A stretch of DNA of 64,000 nt from Kerstersia similis. GTDB lineage: Bacteria; Pseudomonadota; Gammaproteobacteria; Burkholderiales; Burkholderiaceae_B. Below are positions 17,501 through 26,427 of the stretch, piece after piece; the first letter of the stretch is position 1, and each line of letters starts with the position of its first letter. The position numbers were made by a program, and so were the translations under genes. The stretch lies in assembly GCF_965139615.1 (NCBI RefSeq), contig NZ_CBCSIQ010000008.1, positions 1-64,000 on the forward strand, written 5' to 3'. The notes beneath the pieces were generated by a model. That model worked only from the letters and a program-made list of their open reading frames with translations. It was not told the DNA's origin and made no database searches.

Positions 17501-17635
17501 CGCCGCTTCAAGGACGACGTCAAGGAAGTCAAGTCCGGCTTCGATTGCGGTCTGACGCTGCGCGGCTATAACGATATTGAAGTGGGCGACCAGCTCGAAG
17601 TCTTCGAGATCAAGGAAATTGCCCGGACGCTGTAA
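14549..17635 (+). CDS. infB: Translation initiation factor IF-2
   Basis: 1028-residue GTPase that brings initiator tRNA to the 30S subunit. A short N-terminal IF2_N domain (SSNTVAQFASELKISATVLLEQF) precedes ~400 residues of Ala/Pro/Glu- and then Lys/Gly-rich linker. A second IF2_N domain (HVPETITVADLAHKM) follows, then the G domain with GHVDHGKTSLLD (about 535), DTPGHEAF and NKID, and the beta-barrel and fMet-tRNA-binding C-domains. The ATG at 14549 matches the usual N-terminus; a GTG five codons upstream is the alternative. rbfA starts six bases after the stop. Confidence 0.97.
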   Translation: MSSNTVAQFASELKISATVLLEQFRGAGVDLKSVDDTVTDSDKAKRSDWLRRKDGSADGGRKITLTRRQTSEIRQADASGRSRTISVEVRKKRVFVKRDTLDAAAPSAELATPAAPQAAAQPETVAPAPAPVPTPAPVQTAPVVEPVAVHKVEPEIQTPAPEAPVVAETAPAAPEAAEVVKQPEAPAKPAEPVVESAAAEPAAVVPEEKQEPEAPLNKIVAPSVADRGDSPSSRQDQEAGRVAANQARPENKKPAAAQPAAAGRPAAPAAGAQAGARKPALSPLRNLRRGEAPAAAAPRAGAASENDGANSDREAARRRAEAEAAALREMLNRPRKVLRAPEPEAKPAATLHKPAAGKAKDKEKGAKEEVGGKKVVKAAELSSSWSDESSRKKPADKAAATPGGAREGWRAGGKAGKGGKGGKGGRRGQGDRNSAQQPAQAEFISREVHVPETITVADLAHKMAVKAAEVIKQLMKLGQMVTINQVLDQETAMIVVEELGHKAIAAKLDDPEAFLIDQESDQTEVVELPRAPVVTVMGHVDHGKTSLLDYIRRSKVATGEAGGITQHIGAYSVDTARGMVTFLDTPGHEAFTAMRARGAKATDIVILVVAADDGVMPQTREAIHHAKAAGVPIVVAINKIDKPEANPERVKQELVAEEVVPEEYGGDIPFVPVSAKTGQGIDDLLENVLLQAEMLELKAPVDAPAKGLVIEARLDKGRGAVATILVLSGTLHRGDAVLAGASYGRVRAMLDDTGKPTNSAGPAIPVEIQGLTEVPAAGDELMVLNDERKAREIALFRQGKYRDVKLARQQAAKLESMFDNMREGTQTLSLIIKTDVQGSQEALAQSLLKLATDEVRVQVVHAGVGGISESDINLAIASGAVVIGFNVRADQSAKKLAESNDVDVRYYNIIYDAVDEVKAAMSGMLAPEKREEIIGLVEIREIFSVSRVGNIAGCMVLEGIVRRDSQVRLLRRNVVQWTGQLDSLRRFKDDVKEVKSGFDCGLTLRGYNDIEVGDQLEVFEIKEIARTL

Positions 17636-17641
17636 GAACGA

Positions 17642-18043
17642 ATGAGCCGACATAAAAGCAAGTCCATTCCAGGCCGTAACCTCAGGCTGGCCGAGCAGAT
17701 CCAGAAGGATCTGGCCGGCCTGATCCAGCGCGAGTTCGATGTTTCTCGCGCCGGCCTGATTACGCTATCCGGCGTCGAACTGACGCCGGACTACGCGCAC
17801 GCCAAGGTGTATTTCACCGTGCTGGGCGCCGAACCCGATGCCACCCAGGTGCTTCTCAACGAGAAGGCTGGCTGGCTGCACTCGCAGCTGTATCGCATGC
17901 TGCACATCCATACCGTGCCGACGCTCCATTTCCTGCACGACGACCAGATCGTCCGCGGCCTGGAAATGTCTCAGCTGATCGACCGCGCCATGCGCTCCGG
18001 TCCCGACAGCGGCGTGCCTGACGAGCCTGACGACAAGGCCTGA
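17642..18043 (+). CDS. rbfA: Ribosome-binding factor A
   Basis: 133-residue KH-like factor that acts in late 30S maturation and cold adaptation. Family segments include RNLRLAEQIQKDLAGLIQREF, VELTPDYAHAKVYFTVLG and the C-terminal RMLHIHTVPTLHFLHDDQIVRGLEMSQLID (given in parts). Its position between infB and truB is the conserved order of this operon, with six bases to infB and about 40 to truB. Confidence 0.96.
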   Translation: MSRHKSKSIPGRNLRLAEQIQKDLAGLIQREFDVSRAGLITLSGVELTPDYAHAKVYFTVLGAEPDATQVLLNEKAGWLHSQLYRMLHIHTVPTLHFLHDDQIVRGLEMSQLIDRAMRSGPDSGVPDEPDDKA

Positions 18044-18084
18044 GCGGCCGTCGTTTGCACTTCCCAATTTTCCGGATAAACAAG

Positions 18085-18825
18085 ATGGCCAGACGACGCG
18101 GGCAGATGCTCGATGGAGTGCTGTTGCTGGACAAACCCGTGGGTTTGTCCAGCAACCACGCCCTGCAGCGCGCCAAGCGCACGCTGGATGCAGCCAAGGC
18201 CGGGCATACCGGCACGCTGGATCCGTTCGCGACAGGGCTGTTGATCTGCTGTATGGGCAAGGCGACCAAGATTGCAGGGGCAATGCTGGACGCCGACAAG
18301 ACCTATGTTGCAACCCTTGCCTTTGGCGAGGAAACCGATAGCGGCGACCTGACGGGCAATATCGTTAGCCAGGCGCCGGCAACGTTCAGCGGTGTGGAAG
18401 CGGCCGCGCTGGACGAAGTGTTGTCACGATTCCGTGGCACATTGGAACAGGTGCCGCCGATGTATTCCGCCCTGAAAAAGGACGGCAAGCCTTTGTATGA
18501 GTATGCGCGTGCCGGCGTGGAAATTGAACGTCCGCCCCGCACCGTTACGATTCACCGGCTTGAGCTGCTGGAATTCGACGGGCGCAGCGCCGTCATCGAG
18601 GTGGCCTGCAGCAAGGGCACCTATATCCGCACCCTGGCCCAGGACATTGGCCGGGAGCTGGGCTGCGGCGCTCACCTGACGGCCTTGCGCCGTACTCAGG
18701 CGGGGCCTTTCACACTGGATCGCGCCGTGGCGCTGGAAGCCCTCCAGTCCATGAGCGATCCCAAGCAGGCCCTGATCGGCCTGGAAGAATTACCCGCGGG
18801 CCTGTACCCCGCGTCTCGAACCTAA
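18085..18825 (+). CDS. truB: tRNA pseudouridine(55) synthase
   Basis: 246-residue enzyme making pseudouridine 55 in the T loop of tRNAs. The catalytic Asp lies in KAGHTGTLDPFATGLL (about 40-55). Other family motifs are LLLDKPVGLSSNHALQ at the start, YVATLAFGEETDSGDLTG, PPMYSALKKDGKPLYEYAR and CSKGTYIRTLAQDIG. The start at 18085 is taken from the family N-terminus (MARRRGQMLDGVLLLDKP); an ATG ten codons upstream is in frame. typA follows after ten bases. Confidence 0.96.
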   Translation: MARRRGQMLDGVLLLDKPVGLSSNHALQRAKRTLDAAKAGHTGTLDPFATGLLICCMGKATKIAGAMLDADKTYVATLAFGEETDSGDLTGNIVSQAPATFSGVEAAALDEVLSRFRGTLEQVPPMYSALKKDGKPLYEYARAGVEIERPPRTVTIHRLELLEFDGRSAVIEVACSKGTYIRTLAQDIGRELGCGAHLTALRRTQAGPFTLDRAVALEALQSMSDPKQALIGLEELPAGLYPASRT

Positions 18826-18835
18826 AGGACTTTCT

Positions 18836-20659
18836 ATGACCCGCGCATTGCGTAATGTTGCCATCATCGCTCACGTCGATCACGGCAAGACCACGCTCGT
18901 CGATCAACTGTTGCGCCAATCGGGCACGTTCCGGGAGAACCAGCACCTCGATGAGCGTGTGATGGATTCCGGCGATATCGAAAAGGAACGTGGCATCACG
19001 ATTCTGGCCAAGAACTGTGCGGTCGAATACGAAGGGACGCATATCAACATCGTTGATACCCCGGGGCACGCGGACTTCGGTGGCGAGGTCGAGCGCGTTC
19101 TGTCCATGGTCGATGGCGTTTTGCTGCTGGTCGATGCCGTCGAAGGCCCGATGCCGCAAACGCGTTTCGTGACGCGCAAGGCGCTGGAACTGGGCTTGAA
19201 GCCTATCGTGGTGGTCAACAAGATCGACCGTCCCGGTGCTCGCCCGGATTTCGCCATCAACGCGACTTTCGACCTGTTCGACAAGCTCGGTGCCACGGAA
19301 GAGCAGCTGGATTTCCCGGTGATCTTCGCGTCGGGCCTGTCGGGCTATGCCGGCCTGACCGATGATGTGCGCAGCGGCGATATGCGCCCGCTATACGATG
19401 CCATCCTGAAGTATGTGCCGCAGCGTAATGATGATCCCAACGGCCCGCTGCAATTGCAGATCGTGTCGCTGGACTACAGCAGCTACGTCGGCAAGATCGG
19501 CGTGGGCCGCATCAACCGTGGCCGCGTGCGTCCGGGCATGGATGTGGTGTACCGCTTCGGGCCGGATGGCGAGACGGGCAAGGGCCGCATCAACCAGGTG
19601 CTGAAGTTCCGTGGCCTGGATCGTGTGCAAGTGGACGAAGCTGAAGCCGGCGATATCGTGCTGATCAACGGTATCGAAGACCTGGGTATCGGTTGCACCG
19701 TGGTGGATCCGCTGAACCAGGATCCGCTGCCGCTGCTGCGCATCGACGAGCCGACGCTGGTCATGAACTTCATGGTCAATACCTCGCCGCTGGCAGGCCG
19801 CGAAGGCAAGTTCGTGACCAGCCGCCAGATCCGTGAACGCCTGGATCGCGAACTGAAGTCCAACGTGGCGCTGCGTGTGCGCGACACCGATGATGACACC
19901 GTGTTTGAGGTCGCAGGCCGTGGCGAACTTCACCTGACCATCCTGCTGGAAAACATGCGCCGCGAAGGCTACGAGCTGGCCGTGTCGCGCCCGCGCGTGG
20001 TGTTCAAGGAAATCGACGGCGTGCGTCATGAGCCGTTCGAAATGTTGACGGTGGACCTGGAAGACGGCCATCAAGGTAGCGTCATGGAAGAACTGGGCCG
20101 CCGCAAGGGCGACCTGCAGAACATGGTGCCGGACGGCCGTGGCCGTACGCGCCTGGAATACCGTATTCCGGCCCGTGGCCTGATCGGCTTCCAGAGCGAG
20201 TTCCTGACCCTGACTCGCGGTACCGGCCTGATGAGTCACATTTTCGACAGCTATGATGTCGTGCGCGAAGGTAGCGTGGGCGAACGTCGCAACGGTGTGC
20301 TGATCAGCCAGGACGACGGCGAAGCCGTGGCCTACGCCCTCTGGAAATTGCAGGATCGCGGCCGTATGTTCGTGAATCCTGGCGATCCTCTGTACGAAGG
20401 CATGATCATTGGTATCCATAGCCGCGAGAATGACCTGGTGGTCAATCCCGTGCGCGAAAAGAAGCTGACCAACGTGCGTGCTTCCGGTAAGGACGAACAC
20501 ATTGACCTGGTGCCGACGATCAAGTTGACGCTGGAATATGCGGTCGAATTTATTGATGATGATGAACTGGTGGAAGTCACCCCCAAGTCCATCCGTCTGC
20601 GCAAGCGCTACCTGCAAGAGCATGAGCGCCGCCGCATGGCGCGCGAATCCGGCAACTGA
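18836..20659 (+). CDS. typA: Ribosome-associated translational GTPase TypA/BipA
   Basis: 607-residue GTPase of the EF-G class that binds the ribosome, is linked to 50S assembly and helps growth at low temperature or under stress. G-domain motifs: IIAHVDHGKTTLVDQLLRQ (near residue 10), DTPGHADFGGEVERVL and VVNKIDRPGARP. They are followed by domain II, the EF-G-like domains III and V (GRGELHLTILLENMRREGYEL) and the TypA-specific C-terminal domain ending in KRYLQEHERRRMARESGN. AAAGGA precedes the ATG. Probably the last gene of the rimP operon, closed by the terminator at 20723. Confidence 0.97.
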   Translation: MTRALRNVAIIAHVDHGKTTLVDQLLRQSGTFRENQHLDERVMDSGDIEKERGITILAKNCAVEYEGTHINIVDTPGHADFGGEVERVLSMVDGVLLLVDAVEGPMPQTRFVTRKALELGLKPIVVVNKIDRPGARPDFAINATFDLFDKLGATEEQLDFPVIFASGLSGYAGLTDDVRSGDMRPLYDAILKYVPQRNDDPNGPLQLQIVSLDYSSYVGKIGVGRINRGRVRPGMDVVYRFGPDGETGKGRINQVLKFRGLDRVQVDEAEAGDIVLINGIEDLGIGCTVVDPLNQDPLPLLRIDEPTLVMNFMVNTSPLAGREGKFVTSRQIRERLDRELKSNVALRVRDTDDDTVFEVAGRGELHLTILLENMRREGYELAVSRPRVVFKEIDGVRHEPFEMLTVDLEDGHQGSVMEELGRRKGDLQNMVPDGRGRTRLEYRIPARGLIGFQSEFLTLTRGTGLMSHIFDSYDVVREGSVGERRNGVLISQDDGEAVAYALWKLQDRGRMFVNPGDPLYEGMIIGIHSRENDLVVNPVREKKLTNVRASGKDEHIDLVPTIKLTLEYAVEFIDDDELVEVTPKSIRLRKRYLQEHERRRMARESGN

Positions 20660-20722
20660 TCCGGTACGCCATTCAATAGACCGGGCATGGGGCGCAGACG
20701 CGCGTCATGCCTGTATTTCCGA

Positions 20723-20755
20723 AACCGGGCGCCTTCAAGGCGCCCGGTTTTGTTT
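20723..20755 (+). terminator. Terminator after typA
   Basis: Stem CCGGGCGCCTT / AAGGCGCCCGG with a short loop and TTTTGTTTTC behind it, about 65 bases after the typA stop. Confidence 0.88.
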
Positions 20756-20873
20756 TCTTTGCCAGCCCCTGCGGCGGGCAGGGTTTTTCCTGGTGCCGGG
20801 ATGGTCCTGGGGCAAGCTGTCGGCACTGTCGGCAGCCTGTCCGGGCGACGGCGGTTTTTTTTAGCGGGGTTCT

Positions 20874-22769
20874 ATGTTTCGATGGTTCGAGAAAAAGCTG
20901 CCGCCTTTTGATGCGGCGGAATCGGCTGCGTCACAGGTCAGCGGCAGGCCGCTGCCAACCGGCCTGATGCCGTTTATCTGGGCCTGCACGGCAGGTGCAC
21001 GCGGCTGGTTGTTGTTGATGGTGTTGTTGACGGCGCTCTGCGGTGCTTTCGAGGCCGCGCTGTATGCCATGCTGGGCAACCTGGTGGACTGGATCGCCAA
21101 GGTGCAGCCGGATCGCCTCTGGGCGGACGAAGGCGGTACCTTGCTGCTGCTGGCCGCGGTGATACTCGGCAGTATTGTGTTGATCGCTTTGCAGACTGTC
21201 ATCAAGCATCAGGTGCTGGCGGGTAATTTTCCCATGATGCTGCGTTGGCGTTTTCACCGCTGGCTGCTGGATCAGAGTCTGGCGTTCTTCCAGGATGAGT
21301 TTGCCGGCCGGGTGTCTGCCAAGGTGATGCAGACGGCCTTGGCGGTTCGTGATATCTGCATCATCGTCGGCGATGTGCTGGTTTTCATGCTGATCACTGC
21401 CAGCACCATGGCTTATGTCGTCGGTGGCTTCGATGCGATTCTGCTGTTGCCATTCGGCATCTGGGCCGTGCTGTATATCGGTTGCATCATCTGGTACGTG
21501 CCGCGTCTGGCGCGCACGGCATCGGCGCAAGCCAGTGCGCGTTCGCTGATGACAGGCCGGATTACCGACGCCTATACCAATATCGCAACCGTCAAACTGT
21601 TTTCCCATGCCGGCCGCGAAGCGGGGTATGCACGCTCGGCCATGGGAGAGTTTCTGGGCACGGTCTATCGCCAGATGCGCTTGATCAGCAGCTTTGAAGT
21701 CGTCAATCACAGCCTGATGGTTCTGTTGATCCTGTCCACGGCAGGCATGGCGCTTTGGCTCTGGATGCAAGGGCAGGTAGGCCCCGGCGCCGTGGCGGCA
21801 GCAACGGCCATGGCGCTGCGCCTGATCGGCCTGTCACACTGGATTCTGTGGGAAGTGGCCGCTTTGTTTGAGCATCTGGGTACGGTGCAGGATGGGCTGA
21901 ATACGATTGCACGCGAGCAAAGCATCCGTGATGCCAAGGATGCCCGGCCGCTGCGCATCGCCCAAGGCAATGTCAAGGTGGAAGCGGTTTCGTTTGCTTA
22001 TGATGCCAAGCATGATCATCCGTCGGATGGCAAAGCGGACGGCGCCGCCTACTCCGGACGACTGGTGCTCGATAAACTGAGCCTGGATATCCGGCCCGGC
22101 GAAAAAATCGGCCTGGTGGGACGTTCAGGGGCAGGCAAGTCCACGCTGGTCAATCTGCTGCTGCGTTTCCATGATGTAAGCGCTGGCCGGATCCTGATCG
22201 ACGGTCAGGATATTTCGACCGTGACGCAAGAGAGTCTGCGCGCGCAGATCGGTATGGTGACGCAGGATACTTCGCTGCTGCACCGGAGCATCCGCGACAA
22301 CATTCTGTATGGCCGGCCGGATGCCAGCGATGAAGAAATGATTGCCGCGGCCCGGCAGGCCGAGGCGCATGACTTCATCATGACCTTGCGTGATGCACAG
22401 GGGCGCACCGGCTATGACGTGCAGGTGGGCGAACGCGGCGTGAAGTTGTCCGGCGGGCAGCGTCAGCGTATTGCGATTGCCCGGGTCATGCTGAAGAATG
22501 CGCCTATCCTGCTGCTGGACGAAGCGACCAGCGCGCTGGATTCCGAAGTGGAGCAGGCGATCCAGTCCAGTCTGGATACGCTGATGGAAGGCAAGACCGT
22601 CATTGCCATCGCGCACCGTCTGTCAACGATTGCAGCGATGGACAGGCTGATCGTGCTGGAACGGGGGCGTATCGTGGAAATGGGTTCGCACGCCGAATTG
22701 CTGCAGGCAGACGGGATTTATGCCCGGCTGTGGAAGCATCAGAGCGGTGGATTCCTGACGGAAGAGTAA
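20874..22769 (+). CDS. ABC exporter (fused permease/ATPase)
   Basis: 631-residue half-transporter with an N-terminal six-helix membrane domain (about 30-330) and a C-terminal nucleotide-binding domain. The ATPase shows Walker A GRSGAGKSTLV, Q-loop VTQDTSLLHRSIRDNI, signature LSGGQRQRIAIARV, Walker B ILLLDEATSALDSEVEQ and switch IAHRLSTI. The layout is that of MsbA/MdlB-type multidrug or lipid exporters, which act as homodimers or with a second half-transporter; none is adjacent. A His/Asp/Lys-rich insert (DAKHDHPSDGKADG) precedes the ATPase core. Substrate unknown. Confidence 0.88.
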   Translation: MFRWFEKKLPPFDAAESAASQVSGRPLPTGLMPFIWACTAGARGWLLLMVLLTALCGAFEAALYAMLGNLVDWIAKVQPDRLWADEGGTLLLLAAVILGSIVLIALQTVIKHQVLAGNFPMMLRWRFHRWLLDQSLAFFQDEFAGRVSAKVMQTALAVRDICIIVGDVLVFMLITASTMAYVVGGFDAILLLPFGIWAVLYIGCIIWYVPRLARTASAQASARSLMTGRITDAYTNIATVKLFSHAGREAGYARSAMGEFLGTVYRQMRLISSFEVVNHSLMVLLILSTAGMALWLWMQGQVGPGAVAAATAMALRLIGLSHWILWEVAALFEHLGTVQDGLNTIAREQSIRDAKDARPLRIAQGNVKVEAVSFAYDAKHDHPSDGKADGAAYSGRLVLDKLSLDIRPGEKIGLVGRSGAGKSTLVNLLLRFHDVSAGRILIDGQDISTVTQESLRAQIGMVTQDTSLLHRSIRDNILYGRPDASDEEMIAAARQAEAHDFIMTLRDAQGRTGYDVQVGERGVKLSGGQRQRIAIARVMLKNAPILLLDEATSALDSEVEQAIQSSLDTLMEGKTVIAIAHRLSTIAAMDRLIVLERGRIVEMGSHAELLQADGIYARLWKHQSGGFLTEE

Positions 22770-22833
22770 GACAGTACTGCCAGGCCGGCCCGGCGGCGAA
22801 ACCGCTGCCGGGCCAGGCTTTGCGCCGGGAGGT

Positions 22834-23517
22834 TCAGGTTGGCAGGGTCGGCGCGTAATCGACGCTGGAGGGCAGGCAGTTGCAGCATTCGGTCACGTAC
22901 TTGACCACCTGGTCGGGGTCGTCCGCCAGATACAGCAAGTCGGCTTCTTCCTGCCGGATGGTACCGGTTTCCACCATCTTGGTTCGGATCCAGTCGATCA
23001 TCCCGGCCCAGTACTCACTGCCCATCAGCACGATGGGCCCCTTGGGGATTTTGTTGGTCTGAATCAGGGTCAGGGCTTCGAACAGTTCATCCAGAGTGCC
23101 GAAGCCGCCAGGCAGCGTGATGTACGCTGCGCTGTGCATGAAGAACGTGGCCTTGCGCGAGTTGAAGTACTCGAAGGTCAGCGCAATGGTCTGGTAGCCG
23201 TTGTGGTGCTGTTCGTGCGGCAGCACGATGTTCAGGCCGATGCTGGTGCCCTTGGCTTCAATGGCGCCTTTGTTGGCGGCTTCCATGATGCCGGGGCCGC
23301 CACCAGCGATAATGGCAAAGCCTGCCTGAGCAAGACGACGGCTGATGTCCTCGGCCATCGCGTAATAGGGCGAGCCGCTGTGAATGCGCGCGCTGCCGAA
23401 AATGCTGACGGCCGGGCCGACATTGGCCAAGGCTTCAGCTGCTGTTTCTATCTCTGACATAATGCCGGGTGTTTGCCGGCCGACCGGTGTAGCCGTCTGT
23501 TTTTTTTGAGTGCTCAT
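22834..23517 (-). CDS. LOG family protein (TIGR00730 type)
   Basis: 227-residue Rossmann-fold protein related to cytokinin riboside 5'-monophosphate phosphoribohydrolases (LOG). Key motifs are AIIAGGGPGIMEAANKGA and the family signature PGGFGTLDELFE. In bacteria such proteins cleave nucleotide monophosphates; the true substrate here is unknown. AAGG lies eight bases before the ATG at 23517, whose complement shares the tetranucleotide CATG with the polA start on the other strand. An internal ATG (23460) is the alternative but has a poor ribosome site. Confidence 0.88.
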   Translation of the reverse strand: MSTQKKQTATPVGRQTPGIMSEIETAAEALANVGPAVSIFGSARIHSGSPYYAMAEDISRRLAQAGFAIIAGGGPGIMEAANKGAIEAKGTSIGLNIVLPHEQHHNGYQTIALTFEYFNSRKATFFMHSAAYITLPGGFGTLDELFEALTLIQTNKIPKGPIVLMGSEYWAGMIDWIRTKMVETGTIRQEEADLLYLADDPDQVVKYVTECCNCLPSSVDYAPTLPT

Positions 23518-26239
23518 GAATAAAACCTTGTTGCTGGTCGATGGATCAAGCTATCTCTATCGCGCCTATCACGCCATGCCGGATCTGCGCAATGCCCAGG
23601 GCGAGCCCACAGGGGCATTGTATGGGGTGATCAATATGCTGCGTAGGCTGACTCAGGATTATCAGGCCGATTATGCGGCTTGTATCTTCGATGCGAAAGG
23701 AAAAACTTTCCGCGACGATTTGTATCCTGAGTACAAGGCACAGCGTCCGTCGATGCCGGAAGATCTGGCGGCGCAGATCGAAGCCATCCACGAATCGGTG
23801 CGAGCGCTGGGTTGGCCGGTGCTGAGCATAGGCGGGGTCGAAGCCGATGATGTGATCGGCACGTTGGCCTTGCAGGGCGAGCAGGCCGGGATGCATGTTG
23901 TAGTTTCAACCGGTGACAAGGATCTCGCCCAACTGGTCACACCGCAAGTGACTCTGGTCAACACCATGAGCGGTGAAGTGCTGGATCCGGAAGCGGTCAA
24001 ACAGAAATTCGGGGTCGATCCGGATCACATCGTGGACTATCTCATGTTGATCGGCGACACGGTGGACAATGTGCCAGGCGTGACCAAGGTCGGCCCTAAA
24101 ACAGCGGTGAAATGGCTGGATGCCTACGGGGATATTGCCGGCCTGATCGCGGCGGCGGCCACGATCAAGGGCGTGGCTGGCGAGAATCTGCGCCAGGCAA
24201 TCGGGCAATTTGAACTGACCCGCGAGCTGCTGACGGTCAAGACGGATTGCGCGCTGGATCCTGCCATTGCGGGCCTGGACGCCTTGAAGATGCGCCAACC
24301 CGATACCGGAAAGCTGATCGACCTGTACAACCGCTATGGCTTTCGCACCTGGTTGCGTGACCTGACGGGGGATCAGGAGCGCATTCCCGAGGGCGATAGC
24401 CGCATGGCGGCCGAAGTCGTGGTTCAGGCGGTGGCAGAGGCCGACTATGAAACGGTGACGACGCCCGAGCAGTTGCAAGCCTGGGTGGATCGCATTGATC
24501 AGGCGGAACTGGTGGCGCTGGATACAGAAACCACATCGCTGGATGCCATGCAGGCGCGCCTGGTGGGCTTGTCCCTAGCTGTGCGGCCAGGGCAGGCTTG
24601 CTACATTCCTGTGGCGCATCGCGGGCCGGACCAGCCGGTGCAATTGCCGCTGGCGCAGGTACTGGATGCGCTGCGTCCCTGGCTTGAGAATCCGGCCAAG
24701 GCCAAGTTGCTGCATCATGCCAAGTACGACACGCATGTGCTGGCCAATGAAGGCATCAAGCTGCTGGGTGTGAAGCACGACACCATGCTGCAGGCTTATG
24801 CGTTGGAGTCGCATCGCAGTGTCGGTATGAACGAGCTGGCGCAGCGTTGGCTGGGGCGTTCGGGCGTGGCGTATGAAGATCTGTGCGGCAAGGGCGCCAA
24901 ACAGATCGGGTTTGATGAGGTGCCGCTGGAACAGGCGGCGCATTACGCCAGCGAGGATGCCGATTTCACCTTCGCGTTGCATGAAGCGCTGTATCCGAAG
25001 GTGCGTGAACAGGCGGGGCTGCTGGCTATTTATGAGCTGGAAATGCAGGTGTTCCATGTGTTGTGGCAGGTGGAACGCAATGGCGTCTTGATCGACGCCC
25101 GCGAGCTGGGGCGCCAGAGCCACGAAATCGGTCAGCAACTGGTCACGCTGGAGCAGCGTGCCTATGACATTGCGGGCCAGCCATTCAATCTCAATTCGCC
25201 CAAGCAACTGGGGGAAATCCTGTTTGGCCGCATGCAGCTGCCGGTCATCCGCAAAACTGCTGGGGGCGCGCCGTCCACGGACGAAGAAGTACTGACCAAG
25301 CTGGCGCAGGATTATCCCTTGCCGCAGGTATTGCTGGAGTACCGTGGCCTGGCCAAGCTGAAATCCACCTATACGGACAAGTTGCCGCGCATGATCAATG
25401 CGGCGACCGGACGTGTGCATACCAATTATGCCCAGGCGGCGGTCATTACCGGCAGATTGGCGTCGTCCGATCCCAATCTGCAGAATATTCCGGTACGCAC
25501 CGAAGCGGGCCGCCGGGTCAGGCGGGCCTTTATTGCACCTGCCGGGCGGGTGATTGTGTCAGCGGATTATTCACAGATCGAATTGCGGGTCATGGCGCAC
25601 ATTTCCGGAGACGCCAACTTGCAGCAGGCATTTGCCGATGGCAAGGATATTCACCGTGCGACCGCCTCCGAAGTGTTCGGGGTGTCGCTGGAGGAGGTGT
25701 CGGCAGAGCAGCGTCGGGCGGCCAAGGCGATCAACTTCGGCCTGATCTACGGCATGAGCGCGTTTGGCCTGGCGGGCAATCTGGGCATTACGCGCGAGGC
25801 GGCGCAATCCTACATTGACCGCTATTTCCATCGCTATCCGGGCGTGGCGCGCTATATGGACGAGATCCGTCAGCAGGCGCGCGAACTGGGCTATGTGGAA
25901 ACCGTGTTTGGCCGACGCCTCTGGTTGCCGGAAATTCGTGGCGGTTCCGGTCCGCGCCGTCAGGCAGCCGAACGAGCGGCCATCAATGCGCCCATGCAAG
26001 GGACGGCAGCCGACCTGATCAAGAAAGCCATGGTGGCGGTGCAGGATTGGCTGGATCAGGAAAAGCTGGGTAGCCTGCTCATCATGCAGGTGCATGATGA
26101 ACTGGTGCTGGAGGTGCCGGAACAGGAGTTGGATCTGGTGCGCCAGCAGTTGCCGGCGCTGATGTGCGATGTGGCCAAGCTGGCGGTGCCGCTGGTGGCC
26201 GAAGTCGGGGCAGGACAGGACTGGGAACACGCCCACTGA
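23516..26239 (+). CDS. polA: DNA polymerase I
   Basis: 907-residue repair and Okazaki-fragment polymerase. All three activities look intact. The N-terminal 5'-3' exonuclease spans about 1-290 (LLVDGSSYLYRAYHAMPDL, VLSIGGVEADDVIGTLA, STGDKDLAQLV). The 3'-5' proofreading domain has LVALDTETTSLDAMQARLVG and HHAKYDTHVL. The polymerase domain has SADYSQIELRVMAHISGD, INFGLIYGMSAFGLA and MQVHDELVLEVPE. The start overlaps that of the divergent LOG gene by two bases, so its promoter and ribosome site lie within or next to that gene. Confidence 0.97.
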   Translation: MNKTLLLVDGSSYLYRAYHAMPDLRNAQGEPTGALYGVINMLRRLTQDYQADYAACIFDAKGKTFRDDLYPEYKAQRPSMPEDLAAQIEAIHESVRALGWPVLSIGGVEADDVIGTLALQGEQAGMHVVVSTGDKDLAQLVTPQVTLVNTMSGEVLDPEAVKQKFGVDPDHIVDYLMLIGDTVDNVPGVTKVGPKTAVKWLDAYGDIAGLIAAAATIKGVAGENLRQAIGQFELTRELLTVKTDCALDPAIAGLDALKMRQPDTGKLIDLYNRYGFRTWLRDLTGDQERIPEGDSRMAAEVVVQAVAEADYETVTTPEQLQAWVDRIDQAELVALDTETTSLDAMQARLVGLSLAVRPGQACYIPVAHRGPDQPVQLPLAQVLDALRPWLENPAKAKLLHHAKYDTHVLANEGIKLLGVKHDTMLQAYALESHRSVGMNELAQRWLGRSGVAYEDLCGKGAKQIGFDEVPLEQAAHYASEDADFTFALHEALYPKVREQAGLLAIYELEMQVFHVLWQVERNGVLIDARELGRQSHEIGQQLVTLEQRAYDIAGQPFNLNSPKQLGEILFGRMQLPVIRKTAGGAPSTDEEVLTKLAQDYPLPQVLLEYRGLAKLKSTYTDKLPRMINAATGRVHTNYAQAAVITGRLASSDPNLQNIPVRTEAGRRVRRAFIAPAGRVIVSADYSQIELRVMAHISGDANLQQAFADGKDIHRATASEVFGVSLEEVSAEQRRAAKAINFGLIYGMSAFGLAGNLGITREAAQSYIDRYFHRYPGVARYMDEIRQQARELGYVETVFGRRLWLPEIRGGSGPRRQAAERAAINAPMQGTAADLIKKAMVAVQDWLDQEKLGSLLIMQVHDELVLEVPEQELDLVRQQLPALMCDVAKLAVPLVAEVGAGQDWEHAH

Positions 26240-26309
26240 GCCTCGGGCAGCCGGACGGAAGCGCGCTGCGCCAGGCAGAAGCATGCCGGCGGCGCGTGTC
26301 GTGCAGATG

Positions 26310-26403
26310 AAAAAAAGCCGGTGCCTCTGGATGGGCTGACCTCAGGGAGTTGGGTATCCATTCAACTTCTGGAGGGCAGTTCAGGAGGTACCGGCCTTTT
26401 TTT
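26310..26403. terminator. Long bidirectional terminator hairpin between polA and htpX
   Basis: AAAAAAGCCGGTGCCTC (from 26311) pairs with GAGGTACCGGCCTTTTTTT (to 26403) with one bulge and one mismatch. A T run on either strand makes it usable by both convergent genes. The ~56-base loop has its own short pairing (GAGTTG ... CAACTTC). Confidence 0.75.
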
Positions 26404-26427
26404 GCCCTTGCGTCAGGCAAAGGGCTG

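Noticed and set aside
14501..17653. 1050-codon open frame on the minus strand opposite infB
   Set aside because: Exactly covers IF-2 in the complementary frame; composition rich in His, Gln and Arg with no motif. A shadow of codon bias.
22782..22816. GC-rich hairpin GGCCCGGC / GCCGGGCC between the ABC exporter and LOG gene as a terminator
   Set aside because: Strong stem but no T run on either strand; not enough to call a terminator.
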